7,666 bases of DNA from an uncultured Faecalibacterium sp. (GTDB lineage Bacteria; Bacillota; Clostridia; Oscillospirales; Ruminococcaceae), in the NCBI GenBank assembly GCA_902463905.1, contig CABQHF010000097.1:1-7666 (forward strand). The letters are read 5' to 3'. Below, piece by piece: positions 1 to 6,359 of this stretch (the stretch's first letter is position 1; the number at the start of each line of letters is the position of its first letter). The notes beneath the pieces are model-generated. The model searched no databases. It saw only the letters and a list, made by a program, of their open reading frames with translations, and had not been told where the DNA came from. A program made the translations under genes and the position numbers.

Positions 1-190
1 ACACCACCATCCGCCTGCCCCACCGGGTAATGACGATGAACACCGGGTCGATGGCGGAAACATGGGTGGGTGCCAGGATATAACCTTGGGTCTGCACTTT
101 TTTCAGGTTTTCGCGTCCTTCCACCCGGATGCGGAACCCGATGTGCCACAGCAGCCAGGCAAAAGGTATCAGAATATAATATAGCAGCAT
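1..190 (-). CDS. plsC: 1-acyl-sn-glycerol-3-phosphate acyltransferase (PlsC family), 5' part only
   Basis: First 63 codons of a PlsC-type acyltransferase; the rest lies beyond the left edge. The family transfers an acyl chain to lysophosphatidic acid to make phosphatidic acid at the inner face of the membrane. The N-terminus is hydrophobic (MLLYYILIPFAWLLWHIGF, residues 1-19), fitting a membrane-associated segment, and is followed by a GREN-type turn near residue 26. The catalytic HX4D motif is visible as APTHVSAIDPVF, with His and Asp near residues 44 and 49. The ATG sits 17 bases after the cmk stop codon with a GGGAAAAG stretch as a modest ribosome binding site, so it is probably translated from the cmk transcript. 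cmk-plsC is a common order in Clostridia. Identity is firm at family level; the acyl donor (acyl-phosphate, CoA or ACP) cannot be read from this fragment. Confidence 0.88.
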   Translation of the reverse strand, partial: MLLYYILIPFAWLLWHIGFRIRVEGRENLKKVQTQGYILAPTHVSAIDPVFIVITRWGRRMVV

Positions 191-207
191 TTCGTTCTTT
201 TCCCGTT

Positions 208-876
208 TTATCCGTTCAGCTTTGCCGCAATGATCTCCTTCATGGCGGCAAGGCTCTGTTCAAAATCCAGCTCCGAGGTATCCAGCAGCATGGCGTCCTC
301 GGCCTGTTTCAGGGGAGCCGCAGCGCGGTGGGTGTCCTGATAGTCCCGCTGCTTCACGTCGGCCAGCACCTCTTCATAAGGGGTGTCGATACCCTTTGCC
401 TGATACTCCTTCCACCGGCGGGTGGCACGGGCCTCCGGGCTGGCGGTGAGGAAGATCTTGACAGTGGCATCCGGCAGCACCACGGTGCCGATGTCGCGGC
501 CGTCCATCAGCACATCCTGCTTTTTGGCCATGTCCCGCTGCATCCCCAGCAGGAAAGCGCGCACGGCAGGGTTTGCGCCCACGGCAGAGGCTGCCATGCC
601 CACCTCTTCGGTGCGGATGGCAGTGCTCACGTCCTCTTCCTTTAAATAAACGTGCTGCTCCCCGTCGATAAAGGCAAAGTGCAGCTCGATCTCCGGCAGC
701 AGAGCGTTGACGGCCTCGTTGTCCTTCGGATCCTTCCCGGCACGCAGGGCATACAGGCCGATGGTGCGGAACATGGCACCGGTGTCCACATAGATATAGC
801 CCATCTCCGCCGCAAGGCAGCGTGCCAGCGTGGATTTACCTGCCCCGGCAGGCCCGTCGATCGCAACAGATACCAT
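208..876 (-). CDS. cmk: (d)CMP kinase (cytidylate kinase)
   Basis: Complete 222-residue cytosolic enzyme that phosphorylates CMP and dCMP with ATP in pyrimidine salvage and CTP/dCTP supply. A Walker A P-loop GPAGAGKS is at residues 8-15, followed by YVDTGAMFR (29-37), the usual CMP-kinase substrate segment. DGRDIGT (125-131) and RDYQDTHRAAAPL (177-189) are the signature arginine-rich nucleotide-binding and lid regions, and AEDAMLLDTSELDFE (192-206) is the typical C-terminal segment. Length is normal for the short bacterial type. The ATG at 876 is preceded by AAGGAGC (884-890), a good ribosome binding site. plsC follows after 17 bases. Upstream, instead of a simple promoter, lies the 280-bp structured element (906-1185); only about 30 bases separate that element from the start codon, so the cmk transcript must begin within or beyond it. 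Confidence 0.96.
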   Translation of the reverse strand: MVSVAIDGPAGAGKSTLARCLAAEMGYIYVDTGAMFRTIGLYALRAGKDPKDNEAVNALLPEIELHFAFIDGEQHVYLKEEDVSTAIRTEEVGMAASAVGANPAVRAFLLGMQRDMAKKQDVLMDGRDIGTVVLPDATVKIFLTASPEARATRRWKEYQAKGIDTPYEEVLADVKQRDYQDTHRAAAPLKQAEDAMLLDTSELDFEQSLAAMKEIIAAKLNG

Positions 877-883
877 TTTATAA

Positions 884-890
884 GCTCCTT
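884..890 (-). promoter_or_regulatory. Ribosome binding site of cmk
   Basis: AAGGAGC on the minus strand, 7 bases before the cmk ATG. It fixes the start at position 876 and lies just outside the inverted-repeat element, so the element's stem does not directly cover it. Confidence 0.75.
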
Positions 891-905
891 TTTATTGTAG
901 ATTGA

Positions 906-1185
906 ACGATTTTGAATGGCCGACGCGTTCGCTCTGGCCATATTCAGCGGAATTTCAATTTTATTAAGTGTGAACCAGAAAAGTCTGCGGACTTTTCCGG
1001 TTTGCTTTTTCACAGAAAGGGCCGTGGCTGGGAGATGGTGATTTTCCAGTTGCTGCATTTGTCGGTTTCGGCTCCAATTGGTGAAAATGCGTTTGGAGCG
1101 CCCCGCAGGGCGCGACAAACGCCAAATCAAAATAAATTTTCCGCTGAAAATAGCCAGAGCGTGAGCGGAGGCTATTCCCAATCGT
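906..1185. repeat. 280-bp structured element with long imperfect terminal inverted repeats (MITE-like or RNA-like)
   Basis: This fills nearly the whole gap between the flavoprotein gene and cmk. The outer arms 906-952 and 1139-1185 are inverted copies matching at 37 of 47 positions. The best block is 930-952 against 1139-1161, with 21 of 23 paired. Inside are further hairpins: 975-985 with 990-1000 (11 bp, loop TGCG, one non-Watson-Crick pair), GCGTTTG/CAAACGC around GCGCCC/GGGCGC at 1089-1121 with a tandem G-A mismatch and loop CGCA, and a weaker pairing of TTTTCCAGTTG (1042-1052) with CAATTGGTGAAAA (1075-1087). The base composition is more AT-rich than the flanking genes. A short direct repeat GATTG (900-904 and 1188-1192) flanks it and may be a target duplication. 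Frames crossing it match no protein family I recognise. No transposase is present, so a non-autonomous element or a dispersed structured repeat is the best description. Confidence 0.7.
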
Positions 1186-1202
1186 GTGATTGCATCGTAC
1201 CG

Positions 1203-2495
1203 TTACAGGTGATTGGCAAAGCTCTGAGCCGTACAGAAAGCGATCTGCAGGTTGTAGCCGCCGGTGTAGGCGTCCACGTCCAGCACTTCACCCGCAAAGT
1301 ACAGACCCAGCGCCTTTTTGCTCTGCATGGTTTTGGGATCCACCTCCCGCACCGACACACCGCCGGAGGTGATCACCGCATGGGCAAGATCGCCGCGGGC
1401 GTCGATGGACACCCGCCAGTGCTTGATGAGCTGCACCAGCTCCCGCTTCTGCTCCCGGGTGATCTGGTTGGCCTTGGTGGCCGGGTCGATGCCCCACCGT
1501 TCCACCATCACCGGCTGCATGCTGGAAGGCAGCAGCTTGACCAGTGCGCCCTGGGCCGCATGGTTGGCCAGCAGGGCAAAGTCCCGGGTGATGCGGTCGT
1601 AGAGCTGCTCTTCGCTGAGGGCGGGCTTGAGGTCGATCTCCGCGTGATACTTGTACTTTTTCATGTCGCCCAGGTGGCTGGACGCGCTCAGGGTCAGCGG
1701 GCCGCTGATGCCGAAGTGGGTGAACAACATCTCGCCCTGCTCGTCAAAGATGGCCTTTCCGTCCTCGAACAGGGTCAGGGTAACGTTTTTCAACGCCAGA
1801 CCCATCATCTTTTTGCAGTCGGGGTCGTGGCTCACAAGGCTCACGAGACTGGGCACCGGCTCCACGAGAGTGTGCCCGGCCTGCCGGGCCAGCTTGTAGC
1901 CGTCACCGGTGGAACCGGTGGTGGGGTAGCTCACGCCGCCGGTGGCCACCAGTACGGCATCTGCCCGGTATTCCCGGCCCGAAGTGCCCCGCACGCCGAT
2001 GCAGCGCAGGGCCGGGCCGGCCTTTTTCTTTTTGGGATGGCGCGGGTTTTCCGGCACAGCGGGGGCTTCCTCCGCTTCCGGCGGCAGCTCTTCCAGCAGC
2101 AGCTTTCTGGCACCGTCGTGCACGAGCTCGGCGTCCTGTGCATACCGCAGCAGGGCCTGCCGGATCTCCTCGGCCTTGTCCGACACCGGGAACACCCGGC
2201 GTCCGCGCTCCACCTTCAGCTTCACACCAAGGCTCTCGAACAGCTCCATGGTCTTTGCGGGCGGGAATGCCCCCAGCGATGAGAACAGAAAGCGCGGGTT
2301 CGTGCGCACATGGTGCAAAAACTCTTCCGCCGTGCAGTCGTTGGTCACATTGCAGCGGCCCTTGCCGGTGACCAGGATCTTCTGGGCCGGTTTGTCCATG
2401 TGCTCCAGCACCGTTACCTGATGCCCCTGCCGCACGGCAGCACCCGCCGCCATCAGGCCTGCCGCACCTGCGCCTACGATCAACACCTTTGCCAT
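1203..2495 (-). CDS. HI0933/BaiN-family NAD(P)/FAD-dependent oxidoreductase
   Basis: A 430-residue flavoprotein. The FAD-binding Rossmann motif GAGAAG lies at residues 8-13. The HI0933 signature KILVTGKGRCNVTN is at 39-52, and ATGGVSYPTTGSTGDG follows from residue 184. THFGISGPLTLS is near 259-270, and the C-terminal FAD-contact block GEVLDVDAYTGGYN ends at 415. A Glu/Pro/Lys-rich insertion (about 135-160, with KKKK) looks like a disordered loop between strands. Start choice: the frame opens at a TTG at 2510, but that codon lies in the Shine-Dalgarno sequence GGGAGG, so the ATG at 2495 is the real start. The family is widespread; one member (BaiN, Clostridium scindens) was reported to reduce bile-acid intermediates, but most have no known substrate. 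No bile-acid genes are nearby, so I assign no substrate. It has its own promoter (2532-2560) and follows hemW by 81 bases. Confidence 0.9.
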   Translation of the reverse strand: MAKVLIVGAGAAGLMAAGAAVRQGHQVTVLEHMDKPAQKILVTGKGRCNVTNDCTAEEFLHHVRTNPRFLFSSLGAFPPAKTMELFESLGVKLKVERGRRVFPVSDKAEEIRQALLRYAQDAELVHDGARKLLLEELPPEAEEAPAVPENPRHPKKKKAGPALRCIGVRGTSGREYRADAVLVATGGVSYPTTGSTGDGYKLARQAGHTLVEPVPSLVSLVSHDPDCKKMMGLALKNVTLTLFEDGKAIFDEQGEMLFTHFGISGPLTLSASSHLGDMKKYKYHAEIDLKPALSEEQLYDRITRDFALLANHAAQGALVKLLPSSMQPVMVERWGIDPATKANQITREQKRELVQLIKHWRVSIDARGDLAHAVITSGGVSVREVDPKTMQSKKALGLYFAGEVLDVDAYTGGYNLQIAFCTAQSFANHL

Positions 2496-2531
2496 CTGTT
2501 TTCCTCCCAAAAAGCCTAGTTCTACATTTAT

Positions 2532-2560
2532 ATCATACCAGAATCGCCCCGCAAAAGCAA
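2532..2560 (-). promoter_or_regulatory. Promoter of the HI0933-family gene
   Basis: On the minus strand, TTGCTT (2555-2560), a 17-base spacer and TATGAT (2532-2537), with TGG just before the -10 forming an extended -10. It lies in the gap after the hemW stop codon and would start transcription about 30 bases before the ATG at 2495. This is a pattern match only. Confidence 0.55.
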
Positions 2561-2576
2561 TGTGCTGCGGGCAGGC

Positions 2577-3659
2577 TCAGAGCAGCTCGGCCAGAATGCT
2601 GTTCTGCACGATGAGCCCCGCCGGGGTCAGGGCCAGGGTGGTGCCGTCGAAGGCGGCATAGCCGTTTTTGACACAGTTGCGGATAAACGCCAGCTGCACC
2701 GGGGAAAACTCTTTTCCGTACAGGGCCTTGTACTGCGGCAGCGACAGGCCCTTGCGCAGGCGCAATTGCAGGATCAGGTAATCCTCGGCCCCGCAGCCGC
2801 CGTCCATCACCGGGGCGGCGTTGTCCTGCAGGAAAGCCGCCGTGTCGGCGGGGTAATAAAACCGCTTGCCGCCCATGCAGGAATGGGCCGCCGGGCCAAG
2901 GCCCAGATAGTCGCCGCAGTCCCAGTAGATCAGGTTGTGGCGGCCCTCATAGCCGGGCTTTGCAAAGTTGGAGATCTCGTACTGCCGGTAGCCGTGGTGC
3001 TCCAGCTGCTCCACGGCGTAAAGATAGAAGTCCGCCGCCTCGTCACCGGTGGGCAGGCCCTCCGGGGGCGTGCGGCCAAAGGCGGAATCCGGCTCGATCT
3101 TCAGCAGGTAAGCCGAAATATGGGTGGCGCCGCCCTCTTCGATGAGTTCCAGCGTCTCGTCGAACTCTGCCTGCGTATAATGGGGCAGGGCCAGCATGAT
3201 GTCGCCGCTGATGTTCTCAAACCCTGCCCGGCGGGCCGCCGCAAAGGCCGCGCGGGCCTGCCGGGCCGTGTGGGGGCGGCCCAGCGTGCGCAGCTGAGTG
3301 TCCCGGGCCGACTGCACCCCAAAGGAGATGCGGTTGACCCCTGCCTCCCGGAAGCCCCGCAGGCTTTCCTCGGTGACGGTCTCCGGGTTGGCCTCCAGGG
3401 TCACCTCAGCCCCGGACACCGGGCAGGCGGCACGGATGAGCCGCCCGACCTGAGCCGGGCTGAGCAGGCTGGGGGTGCCGCCGCCGAAATACACGGTATC
3501 GGGCCCCAGGGGTGCGTCCGGCGCAAAGCGTGCCAGCTCCCGCAGCAAAGCGTCCACATAGGCGTCCGGCACGCCCCGCTCCCCGGGGTGGGAGTAGAAA
3601 TCGCAATACCGGCATTTGGAAAAGCAGTAAGGGATATGCAGATAAAGTCCGAGGGACAT
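2577..3659 (-). CDS. hemW: Heme chaperone HemW (radical SAM, formerly annotated as coproporphyrinogen III oxidase-like)
   Basis: A 360-residue radical-SAM protein. YLHIPYC opens the barrel, with the cluster cysteines C12, C16 and C19 in a CX3CX2C motif. Residue 21 is Phe rather than the extra Cys of true HemN, which points to HemW, a protein shown in other bacteria to bind heme and deliver it to respiratory enzymes. The SAM-binding GGGTPS is at 59-64, LEANPETV at 88-95, RISFGVQS at 110-117 and GDIMLALP at 152-159. YEISNFAKPG (227-236), HNLIYW (241-246) and YLGLGPAAHS (251-260) are further HemW family blocks. The C-terminal LTPAGLIVQNSILAEL is the usual winged-helix end. The ATG at 3659 is preceded by a weak AAAGG site. 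It is transcribed away from the BI-1 gene, and the HI0933-family gene lies behind it. The length is slightly shorter than common (about 375-380) but complete. Confidence 0.93.
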   Translation of the reverse strand: MSLGLYLHIPYCFSKCRYCDFYSHPGERGVPDAYVDALLRELARFAPDAPLGPDTVYFGGGTPSLLSPAQVGRLIRAACPVSGAEVTLEANPETVTEESLRGFREAGVNRISFGVQSARDTQLRTLGRPHTARQARAAFAAARRAGFENISGDIMLALPHYTQAEFDETLELIEEGGATHISAYLLKIEPDSAFGRTPPEGLPTGDEAADFYLYAVEQLEHHGYRQYEISNFAKPGYEGRHNLIYWDCGDYLGLGPAAHSCMGGKRFYYPADTAAFLQDNAAPVMDGGCGAEDYLILQLRLRKGLSLPQYKALYGKEFSPVQLAFIRNCVKNGYAAFDGTTLALTPAGLIVQNSILAELL

Positions 3660-3700
3660 AAAACATCACAGCCTTTTTCATGAAACGTTCATTTCTATGC

Positions 3701-3729
3701 AGTATACTATATTCCGTAGACCGGAGCAA
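3701..3729 (-). promoter_or_regulatory. Candidate promoter of hemW
   Basis: On the minus strand, TTGCTC (3724-3729), a 17-base spacer and TATACT (3701-3706). The -35 is poor (3 of 6) and the -10 good (5 of 6). The -10 sits in the palindrome AGTATACT (3701-3708), which also supplies a TATACT on the plus strand for the divergent BI-1 gene, where I found no convincing -35. Confidence 0.35.
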
Positions 3730-3767
3730 GGGCGGCAAGGCCCCCACAGCCCCGGCGGAACAAGAAT

Positions 3768-3773
3768 GGAGGA
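3768..3773 (+). promoter_or_regulatory. Ribosome binding site deciding the BI-1 start
   Basis: GGAGGA, eight bases before the ATG at 3782. No comparable site precedes the upstream ATG at 3680 in the same frame, so the shorter 235-residue product is preferred. Confidence 0.7.
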
Positions 3774-3781
3774 ACTTCCAC

Positions 3782-4489
3782 ATGGATTACAACAATTATG
3801 ATCGCGGTTATGCAGAGCCCGCCATGACTTCGGCGGACTATATGTCCCGCACCTACCGCTGGATGGCCTGCGGTCTGCTGGTGACCTTTGCCGCCGCGTT
3901 CGTCACGGCCACCACACCCCTGCTGTATGTGGTCAACTCCCTGTACCTGCTGTTCACCATTGCAGAACTGGCACTGGTGTTCGTGCTGAGCTCCCGCGTG
4001 CAGAACATGTCGGTAGGCGCAGCCCGCGGCGTGTTCCTTGTTTATGCACTGCTCAACGGCATGGTGCTGAGCTACTACTTCATTGCGTTCTCGGTGAGCA
4101 CGCTGGTGCTGGCCTTCCTGGCTACGTCGGTGTACTTTGGCCTGATGGCTGCCTATGGTGCCACCACCCACAAGGACCTGTCCGGCTGGGGTCCCAAGCT
4201 GATGATGGCTCTGGTGGCCCTGCTCATCACCGGGTTCGTGGGCATGCTGTTCGGCATGGGCTTCGGCTCCACGGTGCTGTACAGCGGCATCGGTCTGGTG
4301 GTGTTCATGCTGCTGACTGCTTATGACACCCAGAAGCTGAGCCAGCTGTACTCCTACTACGCCGGGGACAGCGAGCTGGCCGAAAAGGCTTCCATCTACG
4401 GTGCGTTGACCCTGTACCTGGACTTCATCAACATCTTCCTGTATGTGGTGCGTCTGCTGGGCCTGAACAGCCGCAACAGCCGCAGCTGA
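3782..4489 (+). CDS. Bax inhibitor-1/YccA family membrane protein
   Basis: A 235-residue integral membrane protein with seven hydrophobic segments, at about residues 27-45, 48-71, 82-103, 105-127, 137-162, 164-181 and 205-227. The TAYDTQKL segment (179-186) between helices 6 and 7 is the family hallmark and carries the conserved Asp. In the Bacillus homologue of this family such an Asp pair gates a pH-sensitive calcium leak. Bacterial members otherwise have poorly known roles, some linked to protease FtsH or membrane stress. Start choice: the frame is open from 3680, but ATG 3782 has GGAGGA (3768-3773) eight bases before it, and the N-terminus from there is the usual polar Tyr/Asn-rich stretch followed by SRTYRWMACG. 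The extra 34 upstream codons look like leader DNA. The gene is followed at once by a strong terminator, so it is probably monocistronic. Confidence 0.92.
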   Translation: MDYNNYDRGYAEPAMTSADYMSRTYRWMACGLLVTFAAAFVTATTPLLYVVNSLYLLFTIAELALVFVLSSRVQNMSVGAARGVFLVYALLNGMVLSYYFIAFSVSTLVLAFLATSVYFGLMAAYGATTHKDLSGWGPKLMMALVALLITGFVGMLFGMGFGSTVLYSGIGLVVFMLLTAYDTQKLSQLYSYYAGDSELAEKASIYGALTLYLDFINIFLYVVRLLGLNSRNSRS

Positions 4490-4510
4490 ACCGGAACCCG
4501 TAAACCACAA

Positions 4511-4542
4511 AGAGCCTTCCCGCACCGGGAAGGCTCTTTTTT
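4511..4542 (+). terminator. Rho-independent terminator of the BI-1 gene
   Basis: A perfect 12-bp stem (4511-4522 with 4526-4537) enclosing the three-base loop CAC, followed by a run of T (4537-4542), starts 21 bases after the stop codon. It separates the BI-1 gene from the M23 gene, which therefore probably has its own promoter in 4543-4607, although I see no clear hexamers there. Confidence 0.93.
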
Positions 4543-4622
4543 GATGCATAAAACCTGCGCCGCCCTCCCACACTAACCCCAGAAGCGAACCGTTTCCACG
4601 GGACAGATAGGAGTAACGCAAG

Positions 4623-5408
4623 ATGGAGCAGATCAAAAAGTTTTTGCACGGCAAGGGCTTTGCGCTGGTGCTGGCAGCCTGTCTGCTGGCCGCGGCAGCC
4701 GCCGGGGTGTGGGCGGTGCGCACCGTCCGCGACGAGCTCAGGCAGAACCTGACCGACCTGACAAACCCGAGCAGCACCGCCCGGCAGACCATTCCGGAGC
4801 CGGAGCCTGACCCCGATGTGGGGCTTGAGGAGGAAGAATTATGGTTGGACCTTCCCGATACGGCCGAGCAGGCCGCCAACAGCGTAGCCGGGGTACCGCA
4901 GCCCGTGCCGGGCAGCTCGAGTGCCTCGTCTGGTGCGGCATCTGGCTCTGGTTCGGTGCACGAACCCTCTGCCTTGCGCACCGACTCTGCACCTGCCGCA
5001 AGCTCAGCCGCGCCTGCCTCCACGCAGCCGTTCTCTGGCCGGGTGCTCAACGCCTACAGTGGTGACGAGCTGGTCTACAGCAAGACGCTGGGCGACTGGC
5101 GCACCCACAACGGTGTGGATTACGCCTGTGCCGAGGGCAGTGAGGTGAGTGCCCCCTGCTCCGGCAAGGTGACCGAGACCGGCACCGACGGCCGGTGGAG
5201 CAGCGTGGTCACGCTGGAAGATGCCTCCGGCCGCCTGTGGCGGGTGTGTGGGGTGAACAGCCCCGCCGTGAAACCCGGCGACACCGTGACCGCCGGGCAA
5301 AAGCTGGGCACTGTGGGCACCATCAGCTGTGAATGCGCCGAGGAAGCGCACATCCATCTGGAAGTGCTGCAGAATGGCCAGTACCTCGACCCGGCAAAAA
5401 TCTCCTGA
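4623..5408 (+). CDS. Membrane-anchored M23/LytM metallopeptidase, SpoIIQ-like
   Basis: A 261-residue protein: a short basic N-terminus, one membrane helix (about 12-33), a charged/acidic juxtamembrane region, a Ser/Ala/Pro-rich flexible linker (about 97-137) and an extracytoplasmic LytM domain (140-259). The full zinc set is present: H162xxxD166 and H243xH245, with 77 residues from D166 to H243, the same spacing as in LytM. The family cleaves peptidoglycan cross-bridges or stem peptides. The entry to the domain, LVYSKTLGDWRTHNGVD (150-166), is the pattern seen in Firmicutes SpoIIQ, which in spore formers spans the forespore membrane and pairs with SpoIIIAH. Unlike Bacillus SpoIIQ, this copy keeps the metal ligands. 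Five cysteines (169, 179, 209, 236, 238) in the outer domain are unusual and may form disulfides. RBS TAGGAG (4608-4613). It could also be a vegetative M23 wall hydrolase. Confidence 0.88.
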   Translation: MEQIKKFLHGKGFALVLAACLLAAAAAGVWAVRTVRDELRQNLTDLTNPSSTARQTIPEPEPDPDVGLEEEELWLDLPDTAEQAANSVAGVPQPVPGSSSASSGAASGSGSVHEPSALRTDSAPAASSAAPASTQPFSGRVLNAYSGDELVYSKTLGDWRTHNGVDYACAEGSEVSAPCSGKVTETGTDGRWSSVVTLEDASGRLWRVCGVNSPAVKPGDTVTAGQKLGTVGTISCECAEEAHIHLEVLQNGQYLDPAKIS

Positions 5409-5463
5409 ACGCAAAATGCAAGGGGAGCCGCCCGGCATGGGCAGCTCCCCTGTTTTGCGTTCA
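5406..5463. terminator. Bidirectional terminator between convergent genes
   Basis: A long nested hairpin. The outer stem 5406-5416 with 5453-5463 (11 bp) ends in AAAA/TTTT, the middle stem AGGGGAGC (5421-5428) pairs with GCTCCCCT (5444-5451), and the inner GCCC/GGGC closes a GGCAT loop. The GC-rich core is followed by a T stretch on both strands, so it can end the M23 transcript and the lipoprotein transcript. The left arm begins inside the M23 stop codon, and the right arm ends seven bases from the lipoprotein stop. Confidence 0.88.
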
Positions 5464-5469
5464 TTCTGT

Positions 5470-6300
5470 TCAGAAGATAATCTTATCGCTGTTGTACAGG
5501 TACACCTGAACCACCGGTTTTGTCCAGTCGATGGTGAACTTGTCGGTCAGCCTGAAGTTTTCCTTCGCGGAGTTCGTGTTTCCGATCCGCTCATAAGTAT
5601 AGCGGTCTGCATTGCCGTAGCTGGCCTGTGCGGCTTTCAGCTTGGACATCTCATCGGTAGAAACCGTGCTCTGGCCCTTCCAGATCTGAACGGTCTCGTT
5701 ATATACGCCATAGCTCGTCATATCGTCTTTGTTCACATCTCCGGGATTGAAGCTGCTCCATTTGCGGTACTCGATGCTGACAGTGCCCATGATCTTCTCC
5801 ACCGGAACGATCACGACGCCGTTGCCGATGGTGACCTTGGCATCCTCCGGGAGCTGGTAGAACTTCTCGCCCAGCGCTTTCAGCTCGTCCTTGCTCAGGT
5901 CTTTCACCGTGACGGTGGGGTTCACAGCCGCTGCCTCGACAGAGCCGGACAGTACTTCTTTCTCACCCAGACGATAGCTGACCGTCCAGACCGCAGTTTT
6001 TACCACCAGCTCCACCACTGCCTTGCGGGTGCCGTTTTCGCGGATGACTTTCACTTTTTCTGCGCGAACCTTGTACTGTTCCTGATATTCTGCGGGAAGC
6101 ACGATGGTCGCAGTGTCCATGTACTGCTCACCGGTGACCACCTTGCCGGTACCGGTCACAGGCAGGGTCTGGCCATTGTAGACAAAGGTCACTTCAACAT
6201 CCAGCGTATTGTCACAGCCGGTCAGAATGCCGCTGGCTGCAATGGCCAGTGCGGCAGCACCGGCGCACTTCATAAAATTACGACGAGAAATCTGAGACAT
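5470..6300 (-). CDS. Twin-arginine-signal lipoprotein of unknown function
   Basis: A 276-residue exported protein. The N-terminus has a twin-arginine motif SRRNFMK (residues 5-11), a hydrophobic stretch (12-25) and a lipobox LTGC with the lipidated Cys at 29. It should therefore be exported folded by the Tat system and anchored to the outer face of the membrane. The mature part is rich in alternating hydrophobic/polar strands (for example VKVIRENGTRKAVVELVV), suggesting a beta-sandwich, with Tyr/Trp-rich segments toward the C-terminus. I see no solute-binding-protein, enzyme or peptidase motif and do not recognise a family. The ATG at 6300 has a strong AGGAGGA site (6308-6314). It has its own promoter (6360-6388) and shares a terminator with the convergent M23 gene. 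Its base composition looks somewhat lower in GC than its neighbours. Confidence 0.88.
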   Translation of the reverse strand: MSQISRRNFMKCAGAAALAIAASGILTGCDNTLDVEVTFVYNGQTLPVTGTGKVVTGEQYMDTATIVLPAEYQEQYKVRAEKVKVIRENGTRKAVVELVVKTAVWTVSYRLGEKEVLSGSVEAAAVNPTVTVKDLSKDELKALGEKFYQLPEDAKVTIGNGVVIVPVEKIMGTVSIEYRKWSSFNPGDVNKDDMTSYGVYNETVQIWKGQSTVSTDEMSKLKAAQASYGNADRYTYERIGNTNSAKENFRLTDKFTIDWTKPVVQVYLYNSDKIIF

Positions 6301-6324
6301 TGGTTTTTCCTCCTGATCTTCGTG

Positions 6325-6358
6325 TAGGCGTGTACGCCTAGGTTTGTATTAGCAAACC
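6325..6358 (-). promoter_or_regulatory. Two adjacent palindromes in the lipoprotein leader
   Basis: TAGGCG/CGCCTA with a four-base centre (6325-6340) and GGTTTG/CAAACC with a six-base centre (6341-6358) lie directly side by side between the -10 and the ribosome binding site. The second one covers the predicted transcription start near 6352, so it may be an operator. The first is within the transcribed leader and could form an RNA hairpin or be a second protein site. Confidence 0.6.
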
Positions 6359-6359
6359 A

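Noticed and set aside
890..930. TACAAT (minus strand, near 892-897) as a -10 box for cmk
   Set aside because: No -35 at proper distance, and transcription would start inside the ribosome binding site.
642..1181. Minus-strand 179-codon frame running from the structured element into cmk in another frame
   Set aside because: It has no ribosome binding site, overlaps the secure cmk frame, and its first half is only the translated inverted-repeat element.
912..2282. Long plus-strand open frame (456 codons) opposite the flavoprotein gene
   Set aside because: Its translation is His/Gly/Gln-rich with no family match, and the minus strand carries a clear FAD-binding protein. GC-rich coding DNA often leaves the opposite strand open.
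2550..2576. CCCGCA/TGCGGG hairpin after hemW as a terminator
   Set aside because: The stem is short, the loop long and no T run follows; the region is better explained as the promoter of the next gene.
2562..3683. Plus-strand 373-codon frame opposite hemW
   Set aside because: Antisense of a clear radical-SAM gene, with low-complexity Gly/Arg/Gln composition and no recognisable domain.
3707..5050. Minus-strand 447-codon frame opposite the BI-1 and M23 genes
   Set aside because: Gln/His-rich composition, crosses a strong terminator, and is contradicted by two well-supported plus-strand genes.
5329..6327. Plus-strand 332-codon frame opposite the lipoprotein
   Set aside because: It crosses the bidirectional terminator and is antisense to a gene with signal peptide, ribosome site and promoter.
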